DNA of 64,000 nucleotides from Pseudoips prasinana. Taxonomy: Eukaryota > Arthropoda > Insecta > Lepidoptera > Nolidae. The notes under the pieces were generated by a model. The model saw only the letters and a program-made list of their open reading frames with translations. It was not told the DNA's origin and did no database searches. Numbering within the stretch: position 1 is the first letter of the stretch; the number at the start of each line of letters is the position of its first letter. The stretch lies in contig OX621238.1 in NCBI GenBank assembly GCA_951640165.1, positions 28,110,001-28,174,000 of the forward strand, read 5' to 3'. Shown one piece after another: positions 50,689-62,059 of this stretch. A program made the position numbers and the translations under genes.

Positions 50689-51221
50689 CAAAGGGCGCCT
50701 TTCCGATCAGGTTATGCACAACTACGCTCAATCAACTGCTAAATGATGATCTGTAACTCCAAGGCTATCCACGAATAACAGGGCATTGCCTTAATGAGCG
50801 TCTGAAAAATAAAGTCTCGAGTTAAATAAAAGATTTGCGGCGGTACGCGTGAAAGAATACCTACCGCACTGTCGATTGTTCAAACGAGTTATTTTACATT
50901 AGGTTACAACTAATCTAGGTGGGTATTAAAGTTCATCAATCACCATTCATAGTACGGCTTAGATTGTCACATGTAGGCCGAAGGTTACACCTTTGCAAGA
51001 TGTGTGTAAACTACATTTAACCACTTAGTTTTCTCATGGAACTGAGAATAGGGTAGCACATCAACATGCGATATATATTAACTTCCATTCAATGCATTTT
51101 GTATGGGGACCGAAGAATGTTTATTTTTAGTTCACAAACTGGATTTGTTTAATTTTTTATACGATTGCTCTCCTAAAGATTGCTCCGCTATATATGTTAC
51201 ACCTTGTATAATAATGACCTC
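50689..51221. other. AT-rich DNA, no gene seen
   Basis: No coding character or recognised repeat. Confidence 0.45.
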
Positions 51222-51530
51222 CTAGCTGAATTTCGGCCACGGCGGCCAGTCTCAGTGGAGATTAGAACATGTGTGTGCGAAAACACAGAAGCAATTTCTA
51301 TTCCATCACCCTCATGATCCGATGGGACAACTAGCGACAAGATCGGAAAGAGATCAGGTACAGAACGCTTTACGTGCTCTCAGAGGCACGGGAGTATAAT
51401 ATCGCCTTCTCCCAAATTTTGGGCTGATACTGAGAAATTTTAAAAAGTCTCTACTACAGTTTTAGGCCGACCCGTGATTTGAACTCAGCACCTCGTTCTG
51501 TACGTTCTTATTCGCACCAACGATGCATTT
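51222..51530 (-). mobile_element. SINE T1, nearly full length
   Basis: 3' signature at 51222-51265 inverted (GAATTTCGGCCACGGCGGCC), body (TTCTATTCCATCACCCTCAT), head near 51500 with TGAGTTCAAATCACGGG as B-box. The A-box half is diverged. Confidence 0.8.
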
Positions 51531-52495
51531 ACCTACATATGTTACACCTTGTATATACAAGATGATACATAAATAGTAGAGGACCAATTAAACTTAACAA
51601 ATAACAGGAAATAAGTTACTCAAATAAAAAATGTTTTTGGCTTCACGTGCAAAATGTATCAGCTAATTGCTTTTCTTATAGAATGTTATTATTTCTGTGT
51701 AATTAGAATTTTGTACTTGTAGGACGTTACTCAGTTTATCAGGCAAATTGAGCTTCAGTTACACACTTTATATACAAACGATTGCTTAAATTATCCTATT
51801 TTACCGGGATCGTGGGCTAAGCGTACTCTGCGAGGCACGTCTATGTGTAGTATGCGTATAGTTTTCAAAAGAAAATACGTTGTGTATTTGTTTATTTTTA
51901 CATAGACTCAGGCTCCATAGGCACGTGTTTCCACTGATTTCAGATTAAAGCGACACTTCTTGAGAATCTCAGCTCACGATTTTGTAAGTGAACAAAACAA
52001 GTTGTTTGACATTCGATTCCACGCCTCATTCGCAACGCAAAAATGCCTATTCCTTTCTTTTATGGCCCGCTGCGCGTATGTAGACGTGTGATGATGACTG
52101 AGGATTTGCTTCCACACTATAAACCTTCTTATATCTCTCTTGAGATCTCGTGAAAATTGATGCAATAAGAACTGGGTTATGTTCATAAATTAATGTTCTG
52201 CAAACCAAAACGAAGGATGCAATGTTAACGTAATGGAGACTGTATTATTTAACCGACTTCAAAAAAGGAGGAGTTACTCAGTTCTATTGTTTATGTTTCT
52301 TTTAGACTATTTGTGTTAAAAGAACGGTGCCTACTACCGAACTATTTTTGGTTTTAATGTGGTTTGCATCATAAGACAGAGTGATTCGAGAGAAAGATTT
52401 ATATAAACAGATTTCTTTGTAAAACATCAACAACCTCGCAGTACTAGATTGCTAACATTACTATTGTTCTACGAGTTCGGACATAACTCAACACA
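51531..52495. other. AT-rich DNA, no gene seen
   Basis: A 70-codon minus ORF (51974-52186) has no recognised domain. Confidence 0.45.
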
Positions 52496-52974
52496 TAAAA
52501 AAAAACCGGCCAAGTGCGAGTCGGACTCGCCCATGAAGGGTTCCGCAGCAGCAAGTATTTCAGTTGATTAAATGAAAGATAAATTGCGGTTTACGATTTA
52601 TAACGCATTAAAAAAAACTACTTACTAGATCTCGTTCAAACCAATTTTCGTTGTTAGTTTACATGGTAATGTACGTCATATATTTTTGAAGACCTATCCA
52701 TAGATACCACATGTATGCGTACGATGAAATTTTTTTTTTTTTTATTTCAGTTCTATGTATGGGGAATACCCAATATTATTATTCTTTTGCTATTTTTGTG
52801 TGATAATCTTAATGCGGTTCACAGAATACATCTACTTACCAAGTTTCATCAGTACCTACAGCTTTTATAGTTTCGGAAAAAAGCGGCTGTGGCATACGGA
52901 CGGACAGACAGACAGACATGACGAATCTATAATGGTTCCGTTTTTTGCCATTTGGCTACGGAACCCTAAAAAGA
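52496..52974 (+). repeat. Dispersed repeat D1, internally deleted copy
   Basis: ACCGGCCAAGTGCGAGTCGG start, GGCTACGGAACCCTAAAAAG end. The ~130-bp part around TTACAGGGAGG seen in 37560-37680 is missing. Confidence 0.77.
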
Positions 52975-53175
52975 TTTTATACGTTTTTGTTGTACTGTCG
53001 TGACATTTGTAGGTCTATGTCGAATTCATAAATGGAAGGACAATGCGCGAACGACGCTTATAACGCGCGCGTGTACGCTTCTTTGCGATTTTCGTAGAGT
53101 TATAAACTAGAACAAAAGTTTAAGTAATAGAGAAAAGCCAATAACTTCAATGATTCCTAATGTGATAAAATAAAA

Positions 53176-53582
53176 TAAATAAAAAAGGTTTTTATTCACG
53201 TAGACTTCAAAAAAGCGCTTGTAAATAGTCAGAACATGTTTGTAGTATTATAGTTGTATACATTATTATTTCTAGTAACATAGATATTAGGTACACATGT
53301 ATTGATAGTATTAAAACATTAATAAAAATTATTTTATAACAGCAATGATATTTAGCTAGCTCGAATCAAGTTATTGTCAAGAGATTATGTTTAAGTTTAA
53401 TTATCTAGTTTAAGTCTAATTATCTAGTTTAAGTCTAATATTTATAATACATATTGGCAATGGTTCTGTCTATATTAAGGTGATATTATTATGACGGACC
53501 TTGTGTTAATAACGACGGTCGCGCTTTAATGCTACCACCGGATCCAATGCGCCCCAACTGAGAAGACCCATCGAAACAAACT
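53176..53582 (-). mobile_element. LINE L3 3' end, near-identical sister of 5869-6373
   Basis: From 53582 to the A-rich end at 53176 (minus). Only a few differences from 5878-6285 over ~405 bp. Truncated at CATCGAAACAAACT, i.e. 5' truncation at a different point from the sister, which argues for independent retrotransposition, not segmental duplication. Confidence 0.82.
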
Positions 53583-53710
53583 GGAAGTCTGTGATGATGT
53601 GATGTCGTAGAAACCGTCGCTAGTCCATCGGTTCGCGCCGTTGGCTAGTAATACATAAATGAGGAACAAATTCTTATTTATTTTTAAAGTAAAAACTTCT
53701 TATAAGCGTT

Positions 53711-53799
53711 GTTGTGCACTTTTTGGCCCAAAAAGTGCACAACACCGCTTTTAAGACATGATGACCCATCCCAAAAATGTTGGGATGGGTCATCATGTC
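53711..53799. repeat. Two adjacent perfect hairpins
   Basis: First: GTTGTGCACTTTTTGG and its inverse around one base (53711-53743). Second: GACATGATGACCCATCCCAA and its inverse around AAATG (53755-53799). Together they resemble a two-stem foldback element; no TSD identified. Confidence 0.8.
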
Positions 53800-54598
53800 A
53801 GCCAAAGTACTGGCCTGATAGTATATTCGTAAGATGGAGGGTCTTTTTTTCATTCTCACTGGCCGTGTGTAACACATGACCGCAGCATTTGTTTTCTTAA
53901 TTATGATAGATTTTTTACAGCCGGCTGCCTAAACAAATTTAATTCTATTTTTATAATTTATTCTGAATATGAATTTATATGAAGAAATTACTGAGTCTTT
54001 ACCGCCCAGAAGTGGTACCTAAGTAGCATCTTCCACTGGCAACTCGGATCAAATTAACACTGAGGAATGAAAAATAGTTTTTACTTTATTTTTCAATTTT
54101 TTTTTTTCCTACAGAGTAAGCTGTTGGGTGTAGGTGGTATTAACGCATAGGCTGCAGTACATGCGAAACTATTTTTGTTCCTAACTTATCACCTGAGCCG
54201 CTCCACATATTTTTCTACATAAAAGCGATTAATAATATGTATGCCTCAATGCCCGTACAAAGGCCCGTTATGCGCGTACTGCGTAGTCTTTTTATAAAGC
54301 TGCACACTACATAGCGTCTATTGTGCTATTATTGCGTTCTCAACCGTATCTCTAATGATGAAGAAAAATGTGCGATATAAAATTACACACCGCGGCTACT
54401 AGATACTTTGATGATATCGAGCTGGAAGAATCTTTCCGTACAATTTACGGCGACTTAAAAAAGCAGAAGAAGAAGTACACTTTATTGCAAAAGAACAATT
54501 TTTGATGTGAAACATCTATAGCCGCACGTAAAACAGATTTCTGGCGTGGCGACGCATGCAGTGGTTTTTTTTTTTTTTAGTTCCTATCACAATATGTT
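53800..54598. other. AT-rich DNA, no gene seen
   Basis: No coding character; poly-T at 54565-54578 precedes the satellite. Confidence 0.45.
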
Positions 54599-54925
54599 CT
54601 TTTCGACTTCGACTTCGACTTTTACCTGGACTTCGACTTGACTTTGACTTCGACTGCGACTTATACTTCGACTTCGACTGCGACTTATACTTCGACTTCG
54701 ACTGCGACTTATACATACTTCGACTTCGTTTTCGACTTTCGACTTCGACTGCGACTTATACATACTTCGACTTCGTTTTCGACTTTCGACTTCGACTGCG
54801 ACTTATACTTCGGCTTCGACTGCGACTTATACTTCGACTTCGACTTCGACTTCGACTTCGACTTCGACTTCGACTTCGACTGCGACTTATACTTCGACTT
54901 CGACTTCGACTTCGACTTCTGCATA
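54599..54925 (+). repeat. (TTCGAC)n hexanucleotide satellite with higher-order variants
   Basis: About 325 bp of TTCGAC repeats, interspersed with TGCGACTTATAC variants every 24-36 bp and a duplicated ~60-bp block containing TACATACTTCGACTTCG (54710 and 54760). It opens long frames on both strands (Asp-Phe and Arg-Ser / Lys-Ser repeats) that are not genes. Confidence 0.92.
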
Positions 54926-55002
54926 TTACTTTTACAAAATAATGTCGATGTTTCACATCTGCCAGGCGTCCCGTGACGGCTCACATTTTTTTTACAATAA
55001 TT

Positions 55003-55095
55003 TTGACTGCACGTGTGGTGCAGAGGCTTAGACAGTCGCCTCGCCGCTTCGTGTCGCGGGTTCGAGCCCCGCGCCCATAAATAGTTGTGAGTACA
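55003..55095 (+). mobile_element. SINE T3 head, well preserved
   Basis: CTGCACGTGTGGTGCAGAGG, CTTAGACAGTCGCCTCGCC and CGGGTTCGAGCCCCGCGCCC. A- and B-box are clear and the T arm pairs (GCGGG/CCCGC). The acceptor stem does not, so not a tRNA gene. Confidence 0.78.
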
Positions 55096-56039
55096 TAACC
55101 GCTCAATTGCTTCAAAATATTTTTTTTTTTGCCCTCGAGTGCTAGCTGCTCTCGGTGCACGGCGAGCGTTCAACCCGCCTCAACTAAAACTTGATTTATG
55201 GTTTTCCTAAAAAGCGCATTTTGAAGGTTTTTACTGTTCTGTATAGCCAGTAAAATAAGGTACAAAAGTGTATATGTTAGGTTATTTAAGCTCAAATAAA
55301 TAATATTCCATTAGCGTTAAAACTAAAGGTGCGAGTAAATGTTAGTGTGTGAGTTCTAAATCAAAATTACAGAAAATTTAAATTAAAAAGTGCATAAATA
55401 TTTAATATATCCATAAACTAGATGAATTACTTGATATGATCATGCACATTTGAATATTGTTCATGTGGAAGAATGACAAAAAAACACGGAACGAAAAGAA
55501 TACACAAATTTTAAAAGTCGCTCACTGAGATTCAACTACCAATATTAGAATATTTTTGTTCCGTGAAGTTGGTAATAATACGTTTTGTCTATGCTCTTAG
55601 TATTAGAATTGTTTTGGATACGTTTAAATAGAGCTCTAAGCCATTGTAATAAGGATCATAATGATTTTAAAATAAAATGTCAAAATGCAACCACGGTTGC
55701 AGCGAGCACGGTAGGCATTTGAAATTTTGCAACTGTGGTTGCAGAAAGCAATCGAGCGGATAAGTACTTGTGTAGTTGTTCTGGATGTAATTTGTATCCG
55801 TCTATTATATGTTTGTAAAGTGCCCAGCGACACAGGTATTAGCTTACCTAGTGCGGGCGTTGTCTTTTAACAAAATAATTAAATACTTGAATAGACGTGC
55901 AATTCCAATATTTACGATAATTAAGTCGCTTTAATTCTGTGAGTATCAAATATAATATGATAAATAAGATATTCGTAAATATATGTTTTTCAACCTCTAG
56001 GTTTGTCGAATGTGTTAACATTAAATGTATAAATAAATA
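55096..56039. other. AT-rich DNA with SINE T3 3' scrap
   Basis: 55798-55862 (TATGTTTGTAAAGTGCCC, ACCTAGTGCGGGCGTT) is a T3 3' end. 55685-55742 holds two TGCAACC(A/T)(C/G)GGTTGCA-like palindromes 40 bp apart. No gene seen. Confidence 0.5.
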
Positions 56040-56170
56040 AAACGAAGTGCACAGTTAAGACAGTGGCCTCCCACTTCGAGACTTGGGTTCGATTGTCGCA
56101 CAGGGCAAATATTTGTTTTACCCACAAGCAATTATATGTTGGTAAAGTACCCCGCGACACAAGAATTCAT
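56040..56170 (+). mobile_element. SINE T3 copy
   Basis: TTAAGACAGTGGCCTCCCAC, CTTGGGTTCGATTGTCGC as B-box, TATGTTGGTAAAGTACCCCG as body. Confidence 0.72.
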
Positions 56171-56912
56171 AACGTTTGAGCCGTCATAGACTTTAAAAAA
56201 ATCGCGTAATAACTAAAATATTTCATTCTTTTTTTAAATTCTTTTAGCTCGTTGGTCTATTATTGGTAGTTAAGTGTTTATTACTAATTTTTACATTTAT
56301 TATTTAATTCAACATGTATTAACTATTTAATTTCATTGCAAATTATATAGATAGCCAGGGATATCAAGAAGTGAAATACCAGAATTGAATTAATATAAAA
56401 CGTTTTAGTATCTGTACAATAAATTCGCAAATGTCCCCATAAAAATAATTTAGGCCTATAATACAGGCCTTGAATTTCGTATGTGTAGCGACGACATAAT
56501 AATTTTATTTACAAATGAAATAGCTAATGGAACGGAAAAGATAATATCGTACAATTGATACGCTGTTTTACATTTAGTAAGAAAAATATTATCAACACTG
56601 CGAAAACAAGTAGCCAGTGTTTTTGAGGCTTTGGACTCGATCCATTATCCATTCGAATAAAGATTTCAGAATAGAGTTCATTTTTTCAATCATACTCCAC
56701 AAAAACTCTCACTCGCCGCTAATGTCGGGTGAAGCAGTGGAGTATTATTTGTAAAAGTCAAGAAAAAATAATCAACACAATGTCCTATCAAATCAAACTT
56801 TTATCGTGAAAAAGGATACTTTCGATTGAATGTTCGATTTATAACCATTGAATGTACATCCTTAAACAAGTTATGAAATATGATAGAAACCAATAGTTTC
56901 ACTTATAGTGCT
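56171..56912. other. AT-rich DNA, no gene seen
   Basis: No coding character or recognised repeat up to the TIR at 56913. Confidence 0.45.
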
Positions 56913-57057
56913 ACAAACTTATCTGGCCCGGTGGCCAAAAGTAGAACTAACGACGCCAGTTTGAAATGTCAATCGGCCTGTTATTCCATGACATTCCTGC
57001 CATTGATTGTTTTTTGCGCGTATTTATTTTTCTTTATGTGGTTTTTAATTGTGATAA

Positions 57058-57562
57058 ATGCCGAAAGCTTTAAAAAGTGATGCGAGGAACATTATATTAC
57101 AAGTATTGAATTATATGAATGAAGAAAAACGCCTTCAGGCACCAATTATACCCTTCAATAAGTTGAATGAACGCGTAGGTGCTGCTACAGGTTAGTGTTG
57201 TCAGCTTCTGAAAAATACGAAACTCCCCCTCGCACTTTAAATTAAAATACATATTTTAAAATATTCATTATTTATTTAATGTTTTTTTAAGGTTATCTAA
57301 TTGTAAGACCTACTTGACCTAGACCCATTAGTGTGAGTGAAAAATAAAATGATTTTGTTATTATTTTCATTTAATTTCTGCTATTTCCTTTGTAGGTGTC
57401 CGGGAGCGATTTGTAAAAAAACTTGTGAAAAAAAAAGAGCAAGCAGATGCAAAAATTTATAGCACATCGAATTCTGAAATCCTATCATTGATTGCAGAAG
57501 CTTTTGATAAAATAACAGTCAATGAATGGCAAAAGCATTGCAATGATGTAAAAAAATATTGA
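57058..57562 (+). CDS. Mini-transposase: HTH domain, two exons, catalytic core missing
   Basis: Exon 1 (57058-57190) begins ATG and reads MPKALKSDARNIILQVLNYM, then APIIPFNKLNERVGAATG; a GT donor (GTTAGT) at 57191 and a pyrimidine-rich AG acceptor ending 57395 keep phase into exon 2 (57396-57562): VRERFVKKLVKKKEQADAK ... WQKHCNDVKKY, 99 residues. The pattern I-V/L-x-Y-(M/F)-x-E-E-K...P-(I/L)-I-P-x-N-(K/Q)..-E-R-V-(A/G)-A-A-T-G-V-x-E-R is the N-terminal helix-turn-helix of a lepidopteran/aphid IS630-Tc1-mariner-type transposase family; WxxHCxxV near the end resembles its C-terminus. The ~250-residue DDE/D core is absent. Translation stops at 57560 because of a 7-A run (57550-57556). Function, if any, could be DNA binding at the TIRs. 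Splicing is inferred. Confidence 0.6.
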
Positions 57563-57782
57563 AAATGTGTATCGAAAAAGGAATGGATACTTAGACGAGC
57601 CTTTCATCATTCATGTAGGTAGTGATAGTGAAAGTGAAAGCAGTGATTCCGATAATGATGATGATGAAATGACTTCTGAATTAAACCATTCCGGTGACAT
57701 AATAATACCTGGAGTATCTCCGTTGGAGAACACTCAGCATACATTTTATGTAAATGATCATAATTATTGTATAAAAATATAA
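57563..57782 (+). pseudogene. Transposase C-terminal tail, offset by one base
   Basis: The frame shifted by one nucleotide in the A-run continues VYRKRNGYLDEPFIIHVGSD and an acidic serine-rich SESESSDSDNDDDEM tail to a stop at 57780-57782. An (E/V)xxYxxxxG(Y/L)(L/M)(D/E)xxF-I-I stretch followed by acidic Ser residues is the normal end of these transposases, so this belongs to the same protein as 57058-57562. Confidence 0.6.
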
Positions 57783-57934
57783 AGATTTGTAATGACAGTA
57801 TTTGTTTGCTTTTTAGTGAAGTAACATTTATGTTACAATGAATTACAATATTTACCCACTTTATTGCAAAAAATAGTTACTAGCAACACTAAATGCGATA
57901 ACAGCGACGCTGCCAGCGGGCAAGATAAGTTTGT

Positions 57935-58566
57935 GGAACAGTACTCTTTGGTCTAACGATAGATATCTGTCATGGTTTATCCATAGATAAATAAATATCT
58001 ATATGTACCTAAACATAATTATGTGTTCTGACTTCCGACTATTTAAAAGTCCTTTTTTAAGGTCTACGTGAATAAAACGTATTTTCATTTTAATATATCC
58101 TGAGTATAAATCCTGATTCGGGCCAAGTGCTCAAGAAAACATCTTAGCAGCAGTCCATGTTATGAATCTAGTGGTGTTACACCCACGTGCTTCGTAGAGC
58201 ACGTGAAGATCCCAACCTCTCTTTAATCGCGATAGCTAGTCTAGTGACGAAAAGAGTGAGTGAACTTAAGTTTGCTCATACACTTGTGTAATACTCGTAT
58301 GTTTTTTTTTAAGAAACACGTTTTTATGAAAATACAGTATTTACTTACAATAAATATTATTTTATAATGTACCCTCCAAAGATAGTCCCCAATCTAATCG
58401 CCTTGGTCCAAATTCTATCGGGAAGACATAATTATTTTTATGAATTGTAAAATATCAGTTCGCAAAATAAGAGTAGGTAAGACATGTTCACTTCCTATAT
58501 ATACAAGACTCAGCTAATGGATTTAGGTTTGAAGACTCAGTAACAGTTAGCTTATAATACCTATAT
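57935..58566. other. AT-rich DNA with LINE L3 and SINE scraps
   Basis: 58022-58100 (GTGTTCTGACTTCCGACTAT, GTCTACGTGAATAAAACG) is an L3 3' end (plus). 58110-58320 has GTGTTACACCCACGTGCTTC and CACTTGTGTAATACTCG, a diverged T1-like body. No gene. Confidence 0.5.
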
Positions 58567-58760
58567 CAGAGTGGCAATGTTGGTCTAGTGGTTAGTGGCT
58601 TTGGCTACTAAGCCAGAGGTCTTGGGGTGGGTGTAATTTATCTGTAATATGTATATAATTAGAAATATATCAGTATGTAATCAGTTGTCTGGTTGCCATA
58701 GCACAAGCTCTGCCTACTTACGTACTTGCCTTGGGATCAGATGGCAGTGATATAAAGCAA
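58567..58760 (+). mobile_element. SINE T2, sense copy
   Basis: AGTGGCAATGTTGGTCTAGT, GGTTAGTGGCTTTGGCTACT, AAGCCAGAGGTCTTGGGGTG, body to TTGGGATCAGATGGCAGTG. The B-box segment is shortened (GGGGTGGGTGTAA). Confidence 0.77.
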
Positions 58761-60288
58761 AAGGATTCAGTTCTTAAATACACAATATTCTCTTGCTAAA
58801 TTGGAACCTATTCAATACCCGTTATGTAGCTTCAAATGTGCTCAATAAGGCCTGACGTACCTAACTATTCACCATATGTACTGCTGCTAGTCTACATTAG
58901 ACTAGGAAAATGTATCAGCTTGGTAGGAAGCTGTATAATAAGAAGGCAGGTATTCATTTCTTTATATTGCAAGATCTATTTTGTTAGAAAAGCTTGTGAG
59001 GAATAAACAGTGTGGAGATTAAAGATGGTATCTCGTAAAGTACCTACCCAACGCACGCACGCAACACTCGACCGACGAGTTTTCCTCCTCGAGTTTTTGT
59101 GTTAACGAACACAAAGGTTGAAGGATGAGATACTGCTACCTACCTGTCTTCTGCGGCCTATAAATCTTTTTAGGTCTTAGTTTGTTAGCCTTACACGGAT
59201 ACCTGTGGCCCATTTTGTAACCGGTAGATAACGCGTTGTTTGACCATACGAGTTTTATGCATGTCAGTCTTGAAGGGTTATTCCCTTTCCATTTCATGCT
59301 TAATACAATAATATTATATCATAGATAGGATGTAAGTGTTTCTAAACGTATACTTTTAATATTATTTAAATATAAACCCACCGACTACATGCAAGAACAG
59401 GGTCAAACCAGCCGATAGTCAGGATTGTAACATGACGAACCTGCATACATTACGGGCCGTATCCAAAATCCCCTACCCCTTTTTATACTTGTAGTAATAT
59501 TAACGACAACTACTACTTATAGTAGTAGTTGTCGTTGAGATTGACTCCGTGGCCTAACCAGCTGACGCAAGCCTCTTGAGGTGTTTTGCGAGCTAATTTA
59601 CTATTAATTATTATTATGTCGGTAGATCTTCTAGTGATGAAGCCATGGAAACCTGTTCGAATCATCGGGCCGAAGTCAACATTGAACAGTGAACGCGTTT
59701 TTATTCAGTGGACGACTACCTTAAACTTAAATTTAAAGACTTAAAACTATAGTTATGACTTTGGAATTATTTGACATTTTGTGTGAATTGATTAATATAG
59801 AACATTTAAAATTGTAATTGAATTTTGGTGTGACATTAAGAATTTATTATTGTTATTATTCATTTTATTTTTATTGTTGACTTTAAATAATTATTAATCA
59901 TTTTTATATATTTTAATTGTATAACATTTTAAGATAGTTCTTACATATTATTATTGTAAATAAAATAAAAATATATATGATATTATGCGCTAAATAAATT
60001 TGCATGCTTAATAACTTACATAATTGCCCAAACATTTTGCACAACATATGTATGTTGAATATAGTGAAACTAAACTACAATGTCACCAACTACTTTGTAC
60101 CTATATTCTGGCAAATAAATATTTCATTCATTCATTCAGGCCTTTAGTACTTTAAGTATAAAAGTAAGATGGCGTCATCTGTCCCTTAATGCGTCATTGA
60201 AATGCACCACCAAACAGTCCACCACAGTTGCCTAACCATGGCCAAAAAGAATGGGTCTTAAGAGCGGGTTATGAAAGCGGAAGGTACT
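58761..60288. other. AT-rich DNA; one hairpin and a LINE-like tail
   Basis: 59502-59536: AACGACAACTACTA and its inverse around CTTATAG, a perfect 14-bp hairpin. 60060-60140: CTATATTCTGGCAAATAAAT with (ATTC)n, a retroelement 3' tail resembling 13420-13460. 59545-59680 is weakly tRNA-SINE-like (GACTCCGTGGCCTAACCAG). No gene. Confidence 0.45.
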
Positions 60289-60455
60289 TACTTACTTATC
60301 GTATGGGCAATGGTTACCCTAGTGTCAGAGTTGTTCAAGCCGCACATTAGGCCTCTGATATGGCTTAAAGACTGTTGCCTAATGGCTACAACCATGACCG
60401 ACAGCTTAATGTGACCAGCACGGAGACGCTCCGAAATTACAACGCTCAGTCATCA
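60289..60455 (-). mobile_element. 5S-derived SINE S5, 5'-truncated
   Basis: 3' tail at 60289 (inverted (AAGT)n) through TAGTGTCAGAGTTGTTCAAG to GCACGGAGACGCTCCGAAAT; the 5S head is missing. Confidence 0.78.
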
Positions 60456-61109
60456 TCATAATGAGGCATATTTTACTCAAAAATCTACACAAATGTAAGT
60501 TTGGTAGACGGTGAGGTGATCTCCTTGATGTTTAAATCAGCAGGATAGCCCCTTATTTAATCATAAGTAGTAGGTACTACTTATGTAAGCAGCTAAGGTT
60601 GTCGAACTGCGAATGTGCGGAGCGCTGAAGTCTTATACAATCAAAAGCCCACGAAGATATGACGTTTTACACTTCCAACCTGCAGCATGGTACCACGTTT
60701 GTGAGTAGGTACACACTGCCGGGTGGCATGCACAGAGTCGAGTCGATGAATATAACTGAGTGTTTCCCCTTGGACTAAGAGTCCGTAGTATCTCTCACCT
60801 GGTTGTGATCCTGAAACAGAAGATTACGTGTACGACGTAAAAAGGAGTAAAATAAAATTATGAATGAAAAAAGTATAAGTGCCTCGTGTACACATAAAGA
60901 GGGTTTTATTATCGTATACCCCATTGTTATAGGTCTAGTGTTAATAAACAGATGTAGGTAAGTCTTCAACTTACCAACATCGGTTCATTAGCACTATTGC
61001 ATGTAACTTAAAACCCTTAAATAAAAATAAACCAAATGCAACATTATAGATAAATACAACATGTATTGTTACAACACCATATTTTTACTTGAATATAAAT
61101 TAATAATAT
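60456..61109. other. AT-rich DNA, no gene seen
   Basis: 60562-60585 is a perfect 11-bp inverted pair (CATAAGTAGTA, GG, inverse). A GC-richer patch at 60590-60770 is unassigned. Confidence 0.45.
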
Positions 61110-61348
61110 ATAGGGACAATGTCACTCAGATCATCCTAGCCCCAAACTAAGCAAAGCTTGTACTATGCGTACCAGGCGACGATATACATACTTATATTGA
61201 TAATTAAATACTTAAATACATAGAAAACATCCATAACTCAGAAACAAATATTCGTGCTCATCACACAAATATTTTCACTTACCGGGATTCGAAAGCAGGA
61301 CCACCAGCTTCGTAGGCAGGAGCACTACCAACTAGGCTACGGTGACCG
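61110..61348 (-). mobile_element. SINE T5, second copy
   Basis: Minus strand head: GGTCACCGTAGCCTAGTTGG, TGCTCCTGCCTACGAAGCTG, CTGCTTTCGAATCCCGG (B-box slightly mutated). Very similar to 44788-45046. Confidence 0.84.
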
Positions 61349-62059
61349 ACCAATTGACGTGTGACAAATTCTTTGGTGTGCATTTCAACATAATCCATTA
61401 TTATTATAATGCCATTCTACATAAATAGGTACCTTACATTTAAAAATGATGTGGTTAAGCGTTTGCTGTTAAGTACACAGAGTATAAAAGGATGTACCGA
61501 GTGTGTACTCGTACACAAGAGCTCATCTCAACTCACTCATCGCAGACAGCAAGACACACAGAATTTGTCCCGCCATTACAAAGTATTAAAGGAGCTCGGC
61601 GAGGTTTTAGAAAACAAAGGACTAAGCCTCGGGAGGAACAACAAAGTGCTGTGATACTTCTGCGGATTGTAGTCTTGTCTTCACGGGTGACATTTTAGTT
61701 TAAAGAGATATGTCTGGGTTGGGAAACAATTTAATACTTACCTTCGTATATCCGAAGTGCACATGCGAGATGCTGTATTCCTTACAATAAATAAAAGCAC
61801 ATATTGTGTTCGGTCATATACAAGTTTACATACATTATGTAAATAACTATGGTTTCAGTGAAATGTATTTCTTTTTGAGAAAATAAAGTTCTTAAACCTT
61901 AAACCTTTCATAAATGTTACACGTAGTCTTTATAGTTTTTAGTTTTAGATTAATGCCATGCATATGAAAAATACTTTTCTAATTTAGAGTAGGTGAATGT
62001 TATGTACACCGTAATTGTTATGCATATCAGATGCAAAACAAATATATACTTATAATATC
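61349..62059. other. AT-rich DNA with an unassigned GC-richer block
   Basis: 61480-61690 has GTATAAAAGGATGTACCGAG (TATA-like) and then ~200 bp of higher GC with two overlapping plus ORFs (81 and 68 codons), neither recognised. It could be an LTR fragment or first exon; no supporting borders. 61880-61905 (AATAAAGTTCTTAAACC) is a polyA-like end. Confidence 0.35.

Larger units (their letters stand above)
56913..57934 (+). mobile_element. Internally deleted IS630/Tc1/mariner-type element with TIRs
   Basis: Terminal inverted repeats ACAAACTTATCTGGCCCGG (from 56913) and, inverted, GCCAGCGGGCAAGATAAGTT (57912-57934), 21 of 23 matching. The ~1.02-kb interior holds a spliced mini-ORF (57058-57562) and a frameshifted C-terminal ORF (to 57782), all plus strand. 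TA is present at the left (56912-56913) but not exactly at the right, so the borders are uncertain by a few bases. Confidence 0.7.

Noticed and set aside
55003..55095. Functional tRNA gene (also at 26,900, 44,990 and 61,300)
   Set aside because: A/B boxes are good but the acceptor stems do not pair and each continues into a shared SINE body with multiple diverged copies.
54516..55173. Arg-Ser, Lys-Ser and Asp-Phe rich ORFs on both strands, resembling SR splicing factors
   Set aside because: They translate a (TTCGAC)n satellite; every frame is open because the hexamer has no stop codons.
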